Source: DATGMB01 sp035293845 (lineage in GTDB: Bacteria > Acidobacteriota > Terriglobia > Bryobacterales > Bryobacteraceae). Taken from it: 22,224 nt of DNA. Shown here piece by piece: positions 14,629 to 22,204 of this stretch. The stretch lies in assembly GCA_035293845.1 (NCBI GenBank), contig DATGMB010000081.1, forward strand, positions 1 through 22,224, given 5' to 3'. A model generated the notes under the pieces. The model saw only the letters and a list, made by a program, of their open reading frames with translations. It was not told where the DNA came from and did not search any database. Within the stretch, counting starts at the first letter, position 1; the number at the start of each line of letters is the position of its first letter. The position numbers and the translations under genes are program-made.

Positions 14629-15299
14629 CGCAGCGTCTCCTCGCGGTACAGAGCGGCCGTGTGCCGCGCGCCGGTTGCGACCGCCATCGCGGCCATTCCC
14701 GCCACGGCGACGATGCCGCCCACGTCGAACAACAGGAACTGCCGTCCGAAAAGGCTCGCATAGGGCCGCCAGAACAGCACCGCGTTCCCCAGCATCAGCA
14801 GGAACCGGAGCTCTGTCGGTCCGAATATCCCTTGCGACAGATGAAACCGCCCGAGCGTGTAAGTCGCCAGGTAGCTCTCGATCGCAAGCACGTAATATCC
14901 GGCCAGCATTCCCGCCGCCACGGGCGCGTGGACAAACCCCGAGCACGCGAGGCCGCCCATCAGTGCCAGCGCTCCGAATGCGTCCGCCAGGTGGTCTACG
15001 TAGAACCCATATCGGGGCCGCTGCTGCTCCCGCACTCGCGCCAGCGTCCCATCCAGGCTATCCCCCAGCCAGTTCAGGAACAGGAACACGTTGACCAGCG
15101 CGAGGGCGCGGGCGTCCCGCCCCGCCAGCGCGTAAGCCGCGCCCGCGAGGAGCTGCGCCGCGAAGCCGAGCGCCGTCAGGTGGTCCGGACCGACCGCCCG
15201 CGGCGTCCGCCGCGCCAGCCAGATCAGCAGGCGTTTCTCCGCCGCCGCCGTAAGCGCCGTGTGTACCCGCGGCGCGCCCACAAATTGCTTCTGCGTCAT
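14625..15299 (-). CDS. CDP-alcohol phosphatidyltransferase family membrane enzyme
   Basis: This 224-residue membrane protein transfers a phosphate-linked group from a CDP-alcohol such as CDP-diacylglycerol to an alcohol acceptor. The family signature DGTLAR, a loop of nine, then G-F-Y-V-D-H-L-A-D is complete, with all four metal-binding Asp residues. About six membrane helices surround it. The acceptor (inositol, glycerol phosphate or other) cannot be predicted. The ATG at 15299 is preceded by GGAGG with good spacing and overlaps the TGA of the upstream secreted protein (ATGA). Its own stop overlaps the GtrA-like start. The three genes form a compact operon that probably makes or decorates a lipid or a lipid-linked envelope molecule. 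Confidence 0.88.
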   Translation of the reverse strand: MTQKQFVGAPRVHTALTAAAEKRLLIWLARRTPRAVGPDHLTALGFAAQLLAGAAYALAGRDARALALVNVFLFLNWLGDSLDGTLARVREQQRPRYGFYVDHLADAFGALALMGGLACSGFVHAPVAAGMLAGYYVLAIESYLATYTLGRFHLSQGIFGPTELRFLLMLGNAVLFWRPYASLFGRQFLLFDVGGIVAVAGMAAMAVATGARHTAALYREETLR

Positions 15300-16045
15300 C
15301 GATTTGCCTCCAGTGCCTTTTGAGTGGCCGTCATCGTGAACTCCAGCGACTGGCGCGGCAGGGTTGCGATCACCGGCGTTACCAGCCAGCCCAAGCCCAG
15401 CGGAACATCGCGCGTGAGCGAAACCGCGTCGCATTGCATCCGCAGTCCTTCCGGGGTTTCCTCGAACATCCAGTAGGAGTTCAGCCGCCATAGGAAGCCA
15501 TCGTCATTGCCCTCCGTCCGCCGCCGCTCCTGCTTCGAACCCGCCCCATCGACCTGCCAGATATGCGTGCTCCGCGAAATGCTGTACCCGCGCCCCGGTC
15601 CCGAGAGCCCTGGTCGCGTCTCGAACTCCGCATCCAGGACAACCGTCACCACCTTCTGCTTGCGAAATCGCATCGCGATCGTGGCCGCTTCATCTCCGCC
15701 CGCCAGCCGCCGCGATGCCATTACGTCCGGCGTGTAGTACCGCGCAAGGTGATCGTAGTCCCGCAGCAGCGCCAGCAGGTCCACGGCCTTCGCTCCGGGG
15801 GCCAGCGCCATCGCCCGCCAGTGGTGCAGCAGGCCGCCGTCCACCGCCCAGGTTCCTCCGTGGATGGCCTCGACCCGGAAACCCGTGGGCCCCGGATCGC
15901 CCGGCCGGGCCCCCCGTTCGAATCCGGCCTCCACGTCCGCGATGTATCGATCGAAAGCCCGGGTCGCCTCCAGACTCCTCTGCGCGGCCGCGCCCACCGC
16001 CGCCACGCTCGCCACCGCCATCGCCATCCACCCGATCGAACGCAT
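15296..16045 (-). CDS. Exported START/SRPBCC-like protein
   Basis: This 249-residue protein has an N-terminal signal sequence (MRSIGWMAMAVASVAAVGAAAQ, probable cleavage after GAA or AAA). The rest appears to be one alpha/beta domain. A helix-strand pattern LLALLRDYDHLARYYTPDV and later strands VVTVVLDAEFET, WRLNSYWMFEE and LRMQCDAVSLTRDVP resemble START/SRPBCC lipid-binding domains, but the match is by eye and weak in identity. A C-terminal helix ends the protein. GAGGTGA precedes the ATG. It is the first gene of the operon with the phosphatidyltransferase and GtrA genes, and its stop overlaps the next start. Lipid binding or transport in the periplasm would fit that company. Confidence 0.7.
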   Translation of the reverse strand: MRSIGWMAMAVASVAAVGAAAQRSLEATRAFDRYIADVEAGFERGARPGDPGPTGFRVEAIHGGTWAVDGGLLHHWRAMALAPGAKAVDLLALLRDYDHLARYYTPDVMASRRLAGGDEAATIAMRFRKQKVVTVVLDAEFETRPGLSGPGRGYSISRSTHIWQVDGAGSKQERRRTEGNDDGFLWRLNSYWMFEETPEGLRMQCDAVSLTRDVPLGLGWLVTPVIATLPRQSLEFTMTATQKALEANR

Positions 16046-16138
16046 CCGTCACCTCGCGACCGAATTCTGCCCTACCCGTCCCGGCTGCCGCAATTCTCCA
16101 GGCCTCAAACTCCCTATCGTTTCGATCTCACCGTGTAT

Positions 16139-16178
16139 CTCGCTGAATGCAAGCGGTTTCCGGCAGCGCCTCAGCGAG
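16139..16178. promoter_or_regulatory. 8-bp inverted repeat upstream of the winged-helix regulator
   Basis: CTCGCTGA (16139-16146) and TCAGCGAG (16171-16178) are perfect inverted copies with a 24-bp spacer. The right arm ends 15 bp before the regulator's GTG. The element lies in the 148-bp gap between the regulator and the divergent lipid-type operon, which is where an autoregulatory operator would be expected. It could instead be an mRNA stem. Confidence 0.4.
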
Positions 16179-16193
16179 CTAAACTGGAAGCTT

Positions 16194-17027
16194 GTGCCCG
16201 ACGTCACCGCGCGACATCTGTTCTCATTCGGAGCGTTTGAAGCGGACCCCGCGGCCGGGGAACTGCGCAAGCACGGCATGCGGGTCAAGCTTCACGCCCA
16301 ACCCTTCCAGATCCTGGTAATGCTCCTGGAACGTCCGAATGAGTTGGTCACCCGCGAGGAGATGCGGCAGCGCCTTTGGGCCGACGGCACGTTTGTCGAT
16401 TTCGACCACGGCCTCAACAGCGCGATCAATAAGATACGCGAGGCGCTCAACGATTCCGCCGCCCGCCCGCGCTATATCGAGACGGTAGCCGGCAAGGGCT
16501 ATCGGTTCATTGCGCAAGTGGCCCGCGTGGAGCCTGCGGCGCCGCTTTCGGAGCCCGAAGCCCCCGTTTCGGACTCTCCCGTCGTTAGCTCGGTGCTTTC
16601 GACGGTCGATGAGCTGCCCGCGCCACCGCGCAGGACCGTGCGGATGCTCCTTATCGGCGTCCAGGCGCTCTACCTCGGTATTTACCTCACGGCTCTGGCG
16701 AACCTCCGCGAAGTGGACGACCTCTGCCGCGAGGCCGGTCTGCCGGTGGCGTCCCTCGCCGTGATCGTGGCCACCGCCGCCATGCTGATCCCGGTACGGC
16801 TTTATATCGGCGCCGCCGCGGCCTTCGATCTGCGCCAGCTTCCCGGCAAGTTCGCCCGGCTCTTTCCCGTGCTTCTTCTCCTGGATACTCTCTGGGCCCT
16901 CTCGCCTTTCCTGCTCACCCATTACATCAGCGCGGGATTCGCCCTGGGCATGACCGCCATTCTGGTTTACCTACCCTTCGCGCAGCGCTCCCTGGTGCTG
17001 ATGTACGGCCGGGAACGCAGCGCCTGA
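16194..17027 (+). CDS. Membrane-integrated winged-helix regulator (CadC/ToxR-type DNA-binding domain plus 4 TM)
   Basis: This 277-residue protein has an OmpR/CadC-type winged helix (about 8-108). The strand FSFGAFEADPAAGELRKHG leads to VKLHAQPFQILVMLLERPN, the recognition-helix region EEMRQRLW and FDHGLNSAINKIREAL, and the wing YIETVAGKGYRFIAQV. A Pro/Glu-rich linker (about 112-147) joins it to four hydrophobic helices at about 149-170, 186-208, 221-241 and 245-263, with no large periplasmic domain. Acidobacteria often fuse this winged helix to TolB-like or TPR parts; this compact polytopic form is less common. The longer frame extends upstream, but the GTG at 16194 sits just before the domain with GGAAG nearby. 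It is divergent from the START/phosphatidyltransferase/GtrA operon and probably controls it. Confidence 0.85.
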   Translation: MPDVTARHLFSFGAFEADPAAGELRKHGMRVKLHAQPFQILVMLLERPNELVTREEMRQRLWADGTFVDFDHGLNSAINKIREALNDSAARPRYIETVAGKGYRFIAQVARVEPAAPLSEPEAPVSDSPVVSSVLSTVDELPAPPRRTVRMLLIGVQALYLGIYLTALANLREVDDLCREAGLPVASLAVIVATAAMLIPVRLYIGAAAAFDLRQLPGKFARLFPVLLLLDTLWALSPFLLTHYISAGFALGMTAILVYLPFAQRSLVLMYGRERSA

Positions 17028-17043
17028 GGTCCGCGGTGAGCTC

Positions 17044-18357
17044 TTACTTCTTTGCCGCCGCTCCCCGGCCGGATCGCGCGGGGTTGAGGCCGTCCCAGGA
17101 GGGATCGCCGATGGCGGTGTAATCGGGCGGGAGCGTCGTCCACTCCGGCCGGGAGATGCCGTTCAGGTCATAGACCACCTTGCCGTCCCGGACGGTCATC
17201 TCGCAGGTCAGCTTGCGGGTGCCGTCCAGCCGGGCGCCATACATATCGGTGAAGCCGAAATGCCCGGTTTCGAGCCGCAGCACGGCCACATCCGCCGGAG
17301 ATCCCACCGAGAGATTGCCGAGTTCTTCGTGATGGATCTCCCGCGCCGGATTCCAGGTGGAGCGGAGAATGACATCGTCCACCGGGAGGCCCAGTGCCAG
17401 GAACTTGCTCATCAGGTTCAGCATGTCCTTCATTCCCGAATTCATGCTGCCGATGTGCAGGTCGGTCGAGATGGAATCGGGGAGAAAGCCCTGCCGGATG
17501 GCCGGTACGGCGACGCGCCACGCGAAACTTCCGCCGCCGTGGCCGACGTCGAAGATCACGCCGCGCTTGCGGCCTTCGATCATCCCGGGATTCACCTTTC
17601 CGTCCACCAGCTCATGCCGCAGGCCGGAATAGCAGTGCGTGTAAATGTCGCCCGGCCGCAGCTTTTTCGTCAGCAGATCGTACAGCGGCCGCTCGGGATG
17701 ATCGTTTCCGAAATCGACCATCACGGGGATGCCGGCCTTGGTTCCGGCCTCGACGGCGTGCTCGACGGGGGTCCATTCCGGACCGGCGTAATGCGCGGTC
17801 TTGATTCCCACGATCAGCCCTTTGTAGCGGAGCGCCATATCCGCCGCGGGGCCGGGCTCCATGTCGGCCAGATCGTTTTCGAAGCGCCCGCCGCGCATGC
17901 CGTTGCCGACGATGTTGAGAAACGCCAGCACGCGCGTCTTCGAGCGGTCGATGATTCGCTGTTTGAAATCCTCGAAATTCCGCCACCCGGCGCAGCCCGC
18001 GTCGGCCACCGACGTGACGCCCACCCGCAGGGTGAAGCCATCGGGATAGAGGCTGTTATCGCCGGCATAGGAGCCGCGCTCGCCGGTTCCGGCGTAAACG
18101 TGTACGTGGATATCGACCAGCCCCGGCGTGACGTAGAGCCCGCCGGCGTTCACCGTTTTGCGCGCCTGCGCCGGATCGATATGCGCCGCTACGGCGGCGA
18201 TCTTGCCGCCCGCGATGGCCACATCGCGCACAGCGCTGATGCCGTTTTTCGGATCGATCACGTGACCGCCGGCGATCAGCAGATCGTAGCGCGGCTGTGC
18301 GCCGGCAACGCCGAAACACAACAGGGCAACCGGAATCAGAGCGTGTTTCGAACGCAT
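17044..18357 (-). CDS. Exported amidohydrolase/deacetylase family metallohydrolase
   Basis: This 437-residue protein has a signal peptide (residues 1-20, MRSKHALIPVALLCFGVAGA) and an amidohydrolase TIM barrel. Metal-site residues seen are H84-V-H86 (VDIHVH), K186 (GIKTAH, normally carboxylated), H241 (YTHCYSG) and D299 (STDLH). The usual strand-5 His appears as D215 in VMVDFGND. The general plan resembles the deacetylase group around EF_0837 and Atu3266, and more distantly dihydroorotases, so an N-acyl or amide bond is the likely target. The ATG at 18357 is chosen over one at 18387 because it has GAGGTAG upstream and starts a proper signal peptide. It begins 4 nt after the stop of the preceding gene. 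Only 16 bp separate its end from the convergent regulator. Confidence 0.88.
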   Translation of the reverse strand: MRSKHALIPVALLCFGVAGAQPRYDLLIAGGHVIDPKNGISAVRDVAIAGGKIAAVAAHIDPAQARKTVNAGGLYVTPGLVDIHVHVYAGTGERGSYAGDNSLYPDGFTLRVGVTSVADAGCAGWRNFEDFKQRIIDRSKTRVLAFLNIVGNGMRGGRFENDLADMEPGPAADMALRYKGLIVGIKTAHYAGPEWTPVEHAVEAGTKAGIPVMVDFGNDHPERPLYDLLTKKLRPGDIYTHCYSGLRHELVDGKVNPGMIEGRKRGVIFDVGHGGGSFAWRVAVPAIRQGFLPDSISTDLHIGSMNSGMKDMLNLMSKFLALGLPVDDVILRSTWNPAREIHHEELGNLSVGSPADVAVLRLETGHFGFTDMYGARLDGTRKLTCEMTVRDGKVVYDLNGISRPEWTTLPPDYTAIGDPSWDGLNPARSGRGAAAKK

Positions 18358-18361
18358 GAGT

Positions 18362-19288
18362 CTACCTCGCCAGATCGATGACCGCATAAGTCTTCAATTC
18401 CCGGATGGTGAATTCGGTGGCGTCCGTATCCACCGTGTAATCGAGCAACTCGTCTGCCGGGCTGCCGGCTGCGGTCACATGGCTCTTCGGATAGCGTCCC
18501 AGCACCCGCACCCGCAGACCATCGATCTTCCGCTCCGCGCCCGCGTAGTTCAGCAGGTGTACGCGCACGCCGTCCGGCGCTGCGGTCAGGCGCGCCACGA
18601 CCACGGCGCTGCCGAAAATCCGCAGCGAGCGCCGCTCGTCCGTGAGATGCCCGCGGATATCGTGCGCCATCATCGGCGGATTGCCGGCCTCTTCTTTGGG
18701 AAACTCCTTCGACCCGAAGGACACGTTCAGCTTCATGGCCGGGTCCGGCTTAGCCACCAGCTTCACGAGCAGGTTATCGCGCACCAGCAGGTTGATCACT
18801 TCGCCGGCCGCCGGCGATCCGTCATCGATAAAGCCGATATCGGCTACGGGCGGGCCATTGGGGCCGATCGCGCGCAGCATCGAGACGATCTCCGCGAAGG
18901 GCTTCAGCCCCGCGGCATCGGTATGGACTGCTGCATCCGCGCCGAAGCAGGACGCCTCGGCCGCCGCCAGCGCGGCCTTCGCGCCCTGCGCATCGTAAAC
19001 GAAGCGGCCGCGCGGGTTCCGCAGAATGCGCCAGGCGTTGCTCACGAGCCAGGGTGTCGTGGTCGCCGAGGCGACGTTGGCGCGGTACTGCACTCCGGGC
19101 GCGGTAAGCTGGACCGCGCCGTCCGGATGCGCCGCTTCCACGGCCAGACCGCCCACGCTTTTCCAGGATTCGTATTGCGCGGCGGGCACCTGAAGGCGCT
19201 CGATTCCCGCCTGGCGCAAGGCGGCGGCCGTGTCCGGCGGACCGTCCCAGAGCAGGCTCGGCAGCGCCGCGGCCAAGAGCAGCAGCAT
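18362..19288 (-). CDS. Exported protein of unknown function
   Basis: This 308-residue protein has a short hydrophobic N-terminus (MLLLLAAALPSLLWD) that could be a signal peptide. No family is recognised. The middle holds alternating helix/strand segments (PFAEIVSMLRAIG, GEVINLLVRDNLLVKLVAKPD). The C-terminal 100 residues are strand-rich (VRVHLLNYAGAERKIDGLRVRVLGRYP, then FTIRELKTYAVIDL). Such an end is often seen in glycoside-hydrolase-like proteins of this type of bacterium, but no catalytic pair can be named. GGGAGG lies upstream, and the ATG at 19288 overlaps the DUF362 stop by one base (TGATG). It is sandwiched between the DUF362 and amidohydrolase genes and is co-transcribed with them. 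Confidence 0.75.
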   Translation of the reverse strand: MLLLLAAALPSLLWDGPPDTAAALRQAGIERLQVPAAQYESWKSVGGLAVEAAHPDGAVQLTAPGVQYRANVASATTTPWLVSNAWRILRNPRGRFVYDAQGAKAALAAAEASCFGADAAVHTDAAGLKPFAEIVSMLRAIGPNGPPVADIGFIDDGSPAAGEVINLLVRDNLLVKLVAKPDPAMKLNVSFGSKEFPKEEAGNPPMMAHDIRGHLTDERRSLRIFGSAVVVARLTAAPDGVRVHLLNYAGAERKIDGLRVRVLGRYPKSHVTAAGSPADELLDYTVDTDATEFTIRELKTYAVIDLAR

Positions 19289-20403
19289 CAGAGTTCGACC
19301 TCCCGAACCTGGATCTTCGCCGCGTCGAAGACCCCTAACCCGAGCCTCGAGGCGTACTCGATATGCCCCGGCTCGCGAATAAACGCGTTCCGGTTGGGAT
19401 CGCGATTGTTGCCGAGGTGCTCGGGCGAGCGGTCGAACAAGGACACCGCGCCCTCTGCTTTGCGCTTGGCCTCGATCAGGTCGAGCAACTGGCGGTCCAT
19501 CGCCACCGGGTCCGTGCCGAACCACATTTGCTTGGGGTAGAAGCGGAACTGCGGAAACCGGCTGAACGGTCCGGCATGCCACACACCGGCCAGTGCGTCC
19601 ATGATCTGCAGCACCGTGCGCGAGCGGATGGGTTCGACCGCTGCGAGCGTGCCGATAAACGAATACGTGAAGGTTTTCGACGACTTGTGCGACCGCGCCA
19701 CGTTCGAGAAATTGCCGTAGGCGATGTTCTTCAGGCAGCCCGTCACGCCCGCTGCCTGATGCTCCTTGGAGTTCGGGACGTTGATGATCTTGGTGAACCG
19801 CTCGGAGGCGATGCGGACGAGGTTCGAGCGCGTATCGTCCTCGCCGAAGAAGCTGGTTTCGACATACGTGCGCGGGTCGTAGCCGAGCACGGTGCCGCGG
19901 GAGTACTCGCCCTCGGCGGCTTCCACGTGAACGCCCTCCGGCAGATAGCGCGGGTAATTGACCGAGGTCAACTGGTTGGCGAACCGTTCATAGACCCAGA
20001 TCTGGCCGGCGGGGACGCCGATGGCGGTCAGGTTCTCGACGATCCCGGCGACTACCTCCGGATGGGTGCAGATCTGCGGCGCGCCGGAACAATTCACCTT
20101 GATGCCGACCACGTCGCGCGGCGAAATGAAGCGCGCCCAGGCATCTTCCTTGCGCTTCTCGCCGGTGAGCGCGAGCATCCCCGCAGTGAGCATCTGTCGC
20201 ACCGCGTCCGGATTCGCGGCGCGCGATTCCTCGTCGATCGAGCGCGCCGAATGCACCTTGACCACGCGGCCGGGAAACGGGCCGGGCATGCCGGGATGCT
20301 CGGCCGGCGCGAAGTGCGTGACGACGCGGTATGCTGGCTGGTCCCCCTGGTCCGCTGCAAGCGGCACAGCCGCCGCTAAGTGCAGGAAAGCTCTCCGTTC
20401 CAC
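19288..20403 (-). CDS. DUF362 domain protein with twin-arginine signal
   Basis: This 371-residue protein starts with a Tat-like signal (M-E-R-R-A-F-L-H-L, then AAAVPLAA). It continues with a DUF362-type domain: DVVGIKVNCSGAPQICTHPEVV, a GQIWVYER strand, KIINVPNSKEHQAAGVTGCLKN and DPVAMDRQLLDLI. DUF362 proteins of this form are common in Acidobacteriota and Planctomycetes and their activity is not settled. A few cysteines exist (near residues 107, 113 and 235), but no ferredoxin-type cluster. The start is a GTG at 20403 with no Shine-Dalgarno sequence. A TTGACT/TATACA promoter sits so close that the message would be almost leaderless. It heads the operon with the unknown protein and the amidohydrolase, and is divergent from the SelA-like gene. 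Confidence 0.82.
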   Translation of the reverse strand: MERRAFLHLAAAVPLAADQGDQPAYRVVTHFAPAEHPGMPGPFPGRVVKVHSARSIDEESRAANPDAVRQMLTAGMLALTGEKRKEDAWARFISPRDVVGIKVNCSGAPQICTHPEVVAGIVENLTAIGVPAGQIWVYERFANQLTSVNYPRYLPEGVHVEAAEGEYSRGTVLGYDPRTYVETSFFGEDDTRSNLVRIASERFTKIINVPNSKEHQAAGVTGCLKNIAYGNFSNVARSHKSSKTFTYSFIGTLAAVEPIRSRTVLQIMDALAGVWHAGPFSRFPQFRFYPKQMWFGTDPVAMDRQLLDLIEAKRKAEGAVSLFDRSPEHLGNNRDPNRNAFIREPGHIEYASRLGLGVFDAAKIQVREVEL

Positions 20404-20413
20404 CGCGTGTTAG

Positions 20414-20441
20414 TGTATAACCCGCTACAGAGCACAGTCAA
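20414..20441 (-). promoter_or_regulatory. Sigma-70-like promoter of the DUF362 operon
   Basis: On the minus strand TTGACT (20436-20441) and TATACA (20414-20419) are 16 bp apart. The -10 box ends 10 bp before the GTG at 20403, so transcription would begin within a few bases of the start codon. Confidence 0.5.
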
Positions 20442-20462
20442 TGTGTTTGCTTTGGAGAGCGG

Positions 20463-20488
20463 GCTCATGGCGCGCGCCGGGCATGAGC
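20463..20488. promoter_or_regulatory. Inverted repeat in the divergent DUF362/SelA-like gap
   Basis: GCTCATG (20463-20469) and CATGAGC (20482-20488) are perfect inverted copies spaced by 12 bp, with a self-complementary GGCGCGCGCC core between them. A second small inverted repeat, GCTCT-TTG-AGAGC, follows near 20505. The element lies upstream of both divergent transcripts and may be an operator. Confidence 0.35.
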
Positions 20489-20566
20489 ACTTCCGCACGA
20501 TGTGGGCTCTTTGAGAGCACGCAAGGTGATACGCTAAAGGGCCAGATCAGCGCTTAGGAGGTGCCT

Positions 20567-22204
20567 GTGAACCATTCGGTGAAGAACACCCTGGGGAGAT
20601 ATCTTTCCGGATGGAGCCGCCGCGACTTATTCCGCCGCGGCTCGATTCTGGCGGCTGCGCCCGCGGTCCTGGATTCGCAGGCGGCGCACGCCGCGCCCAC
20701 GGCGCCGGCCACCGCCGGCAAGATGAAACTCAGCCCGGAATCGATTTACCAATCCATCGGCGTCCGCCCGCTGATCAACAGCCGCGGCACCTTCACGATC
20801 ATTAGCGGCTCGCTCGAGCTGCCGGAGGTGCGCGCCGCCGCGGAAGCCGCGGCGCAGTATCACGTACACCTCGATGAGCTGATGGAAGCCGTGGCGCGGC
20901 GCATCTCAGAAATCACGCAGGCCGAATGGGCGCTCGTCTCGGCGGGCTGCGCCGCGGGCATCGCGCATACCACGGCCGCGTGCGTGACGGGCGGCAATCC
21001 CGACCTGCTGGTGCGCGTTCCGGATCTCAGCGGATTCCCGAAGGACGAGGTGGTCATCCCCAAGTTCTGCCGCAATCAGTACGACCAGGCGGTGCGTTCG
21101 GTGGGGGTGCGGATCATCGAAGTGGGGGACGCCGCCGAATACGAAGCCGCGCTCGGCCCCAAAGCCGCGATGGTCTACATCATGGCCGGCCCGCGTCTGG
21201 AGAGCGGCCCGCTGACCTACGATGCGGTTTACAGCATCGCGAAGAAGAAGGGCGTGCCGGTGTTGAACGACGCCGCGGCGGAAATGCTGACGATCCCGAA
21301 CGAGCACCTGCGGCGCGGCGCGACGTTCGTCGCCTACAGCGGCGGCAAATGCCTCCGCGGGCCGCAGTGCGCGGGGCTGGTGCTCGGCCGCAAGGATCTG
21401 CTGCAGGCGGCTTGGGTGTGCAGCGCGCCGCACCACGGCCACGGCCGCGCGATGAAGATCGGGAAGGAAGAGATCGTCGCCATGCTTGCCGCCGTGGAAA
21501 TGTGGGCTCTGCGCGACCATCGGAAGGAAGACGAGATCTGGACCGGCTGGATGCAGACGATCGCGGACCGGGTCGGCAAGGTCGATGGCGTTACTGCGGC
21601 GATCCGCCAGCCGCCCACGATCGACAATCACAGCCCGAGTCTCGCGATCACATGGGACACGGCCAGACTCGGCTTGACGGGCCAGGACCTCGCGAATATT
21701 CTGTGGACGACCGAGCCTCGCATCGCCGTGACGGTGAGCGGCGGGCGCGCGAGCGGCGGCCAGACGGGAATCTCGATCACGGCGTACCAGATGAAGGCGG
21801 ACGATGTGAAGATCGTGGCCGACCGCCTGCACGAAGTGCTCTCCGCGCGCCGGCCCGCGTGGAAACCGGAGACGCTCAGCGAACCGGCGGGCGATCTCAA
21901 CGGCCGCTGGGACGTCAAAATTCAGTACGCCGCCGGGACCGGCGAACATACGCTGCACATCCGGCAACAGGGCAACCGGCTGACCGGCACGCACCAGGGC
22001 GACTTCACCGGCCGCGATTTGACGGGCACCATTTCGGGAAACGAGGTGCGGATTTCGAGCTCGGTGGGCGAATCGCACGGCGCGTCGATTTCCTACCATT
22101 TCACGGGCAAGCTGGAGGGCGACAGCATGTCCGGCAACCTCGATATGGGTGAGTACCTGAGTGGCCGATGGAGCGCCAAACGGCACGTGTTCGGGCGCGG
22201 ATAA
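20567..22204 (+). CDS. Tat-exported SelA-like PLP-dependent enzyme with C-terminal beta-rich domain
   Basis: This 545-residue protein has a twin-arginine signal, S17-R-R-D-L-F22, and an Ala-rich hydrophobic stretch to about residue 43. A fold-type I PLP domain of the SelA/D-glucosaminate-6-phosphate ammonia-lyase group follows (about 55-430). It contains SAGCAAGIAHTTAA (phosphate-binding region), N234-D235-A as the likely pyridine-nitrogen ligand, and Y257-S-G-G-K261, where K261 should hold PLP. The final 100 residues (LNGRWDVKIQY, LRQQG-type strands, LTGTISG) look like a small beta-barrel add-on. The enzyme probably performs an elimination or transamination on an amino acid or amino sugar, not selenium transfer. 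The GTG at 20567 is chosen because AGGAGG (20556-20561) overlaps the earlier GTG at 20561. Confidence 0.85.
   Translation: MNHSVKNTLGRYLSGWSRRDLFRRGSILAAAPAVLDSQAAHAAPTAPATAGKMKLSPESIYQSIGVRPLINSRGTFTIISGSLELPEVRAAAEAAAQYHVHLDELMEAVARRISEITQAEWALVSAGCAAGIAHTTAACVTGGNPDLLVRVPDLSGFPKDEVVIPKFCRNQYDQAVRSVGVRIIEVGDAAEYEAALGPKAAMVYIMAGPRLESGPLTYDAVYSIAKKKGVPVLNDAAAEMLTIPNEHLRRGATFVAYSGGKCLRGPQCAGLVLGRKDLLQAAWVCSAPHHGHGRAMKIGKEEIVAMLAAVEMWALRDHRKEDEIWTGWMQTIADRVGKVDGVTAAIRQPPTIDNHSPSLAITWDTARLGLTGQDLANILWTTEPRIAVTVSGGRASGGQTGISITAYQMKADDVKIVADRLHEVLSARRPAWKPETLSEPAGDLNGRWDVKIQYAAGTGEHTLHIRQQGNRLTGTHQGDFTGRDLTGTISGNEVRISSSVGESHGASISYHFTGKLEGDSMSGNLDMGEYLSGRWSAKRHVFGRG

Noticed and set aside
17260..20379. 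Three long plus-strand frames opposite the amidohydrolase, unknown and DUF362 genes
   Set aside because: Each is antisense to a gene with a signal peptide, overlap-coupled start and recognisable or strand-rich protein; the plus-strand products look like composition artefacts.
20906..22186. A 426-codon minus-strand frame opposite the SelA-like gene
   Set aside because: The plus-strand protein has a Tat signal, PLP lysine and strong ribosome binding site; the antisense product has no recognisable features.
20567..22204. L-seryl-tRNA(Sec) selenium transferase (SelA)
   Set aside because: The Tat signal, extra C-terminal domain and absence of other selenium genes argue against a tRNA-linked cytoplasmic role.
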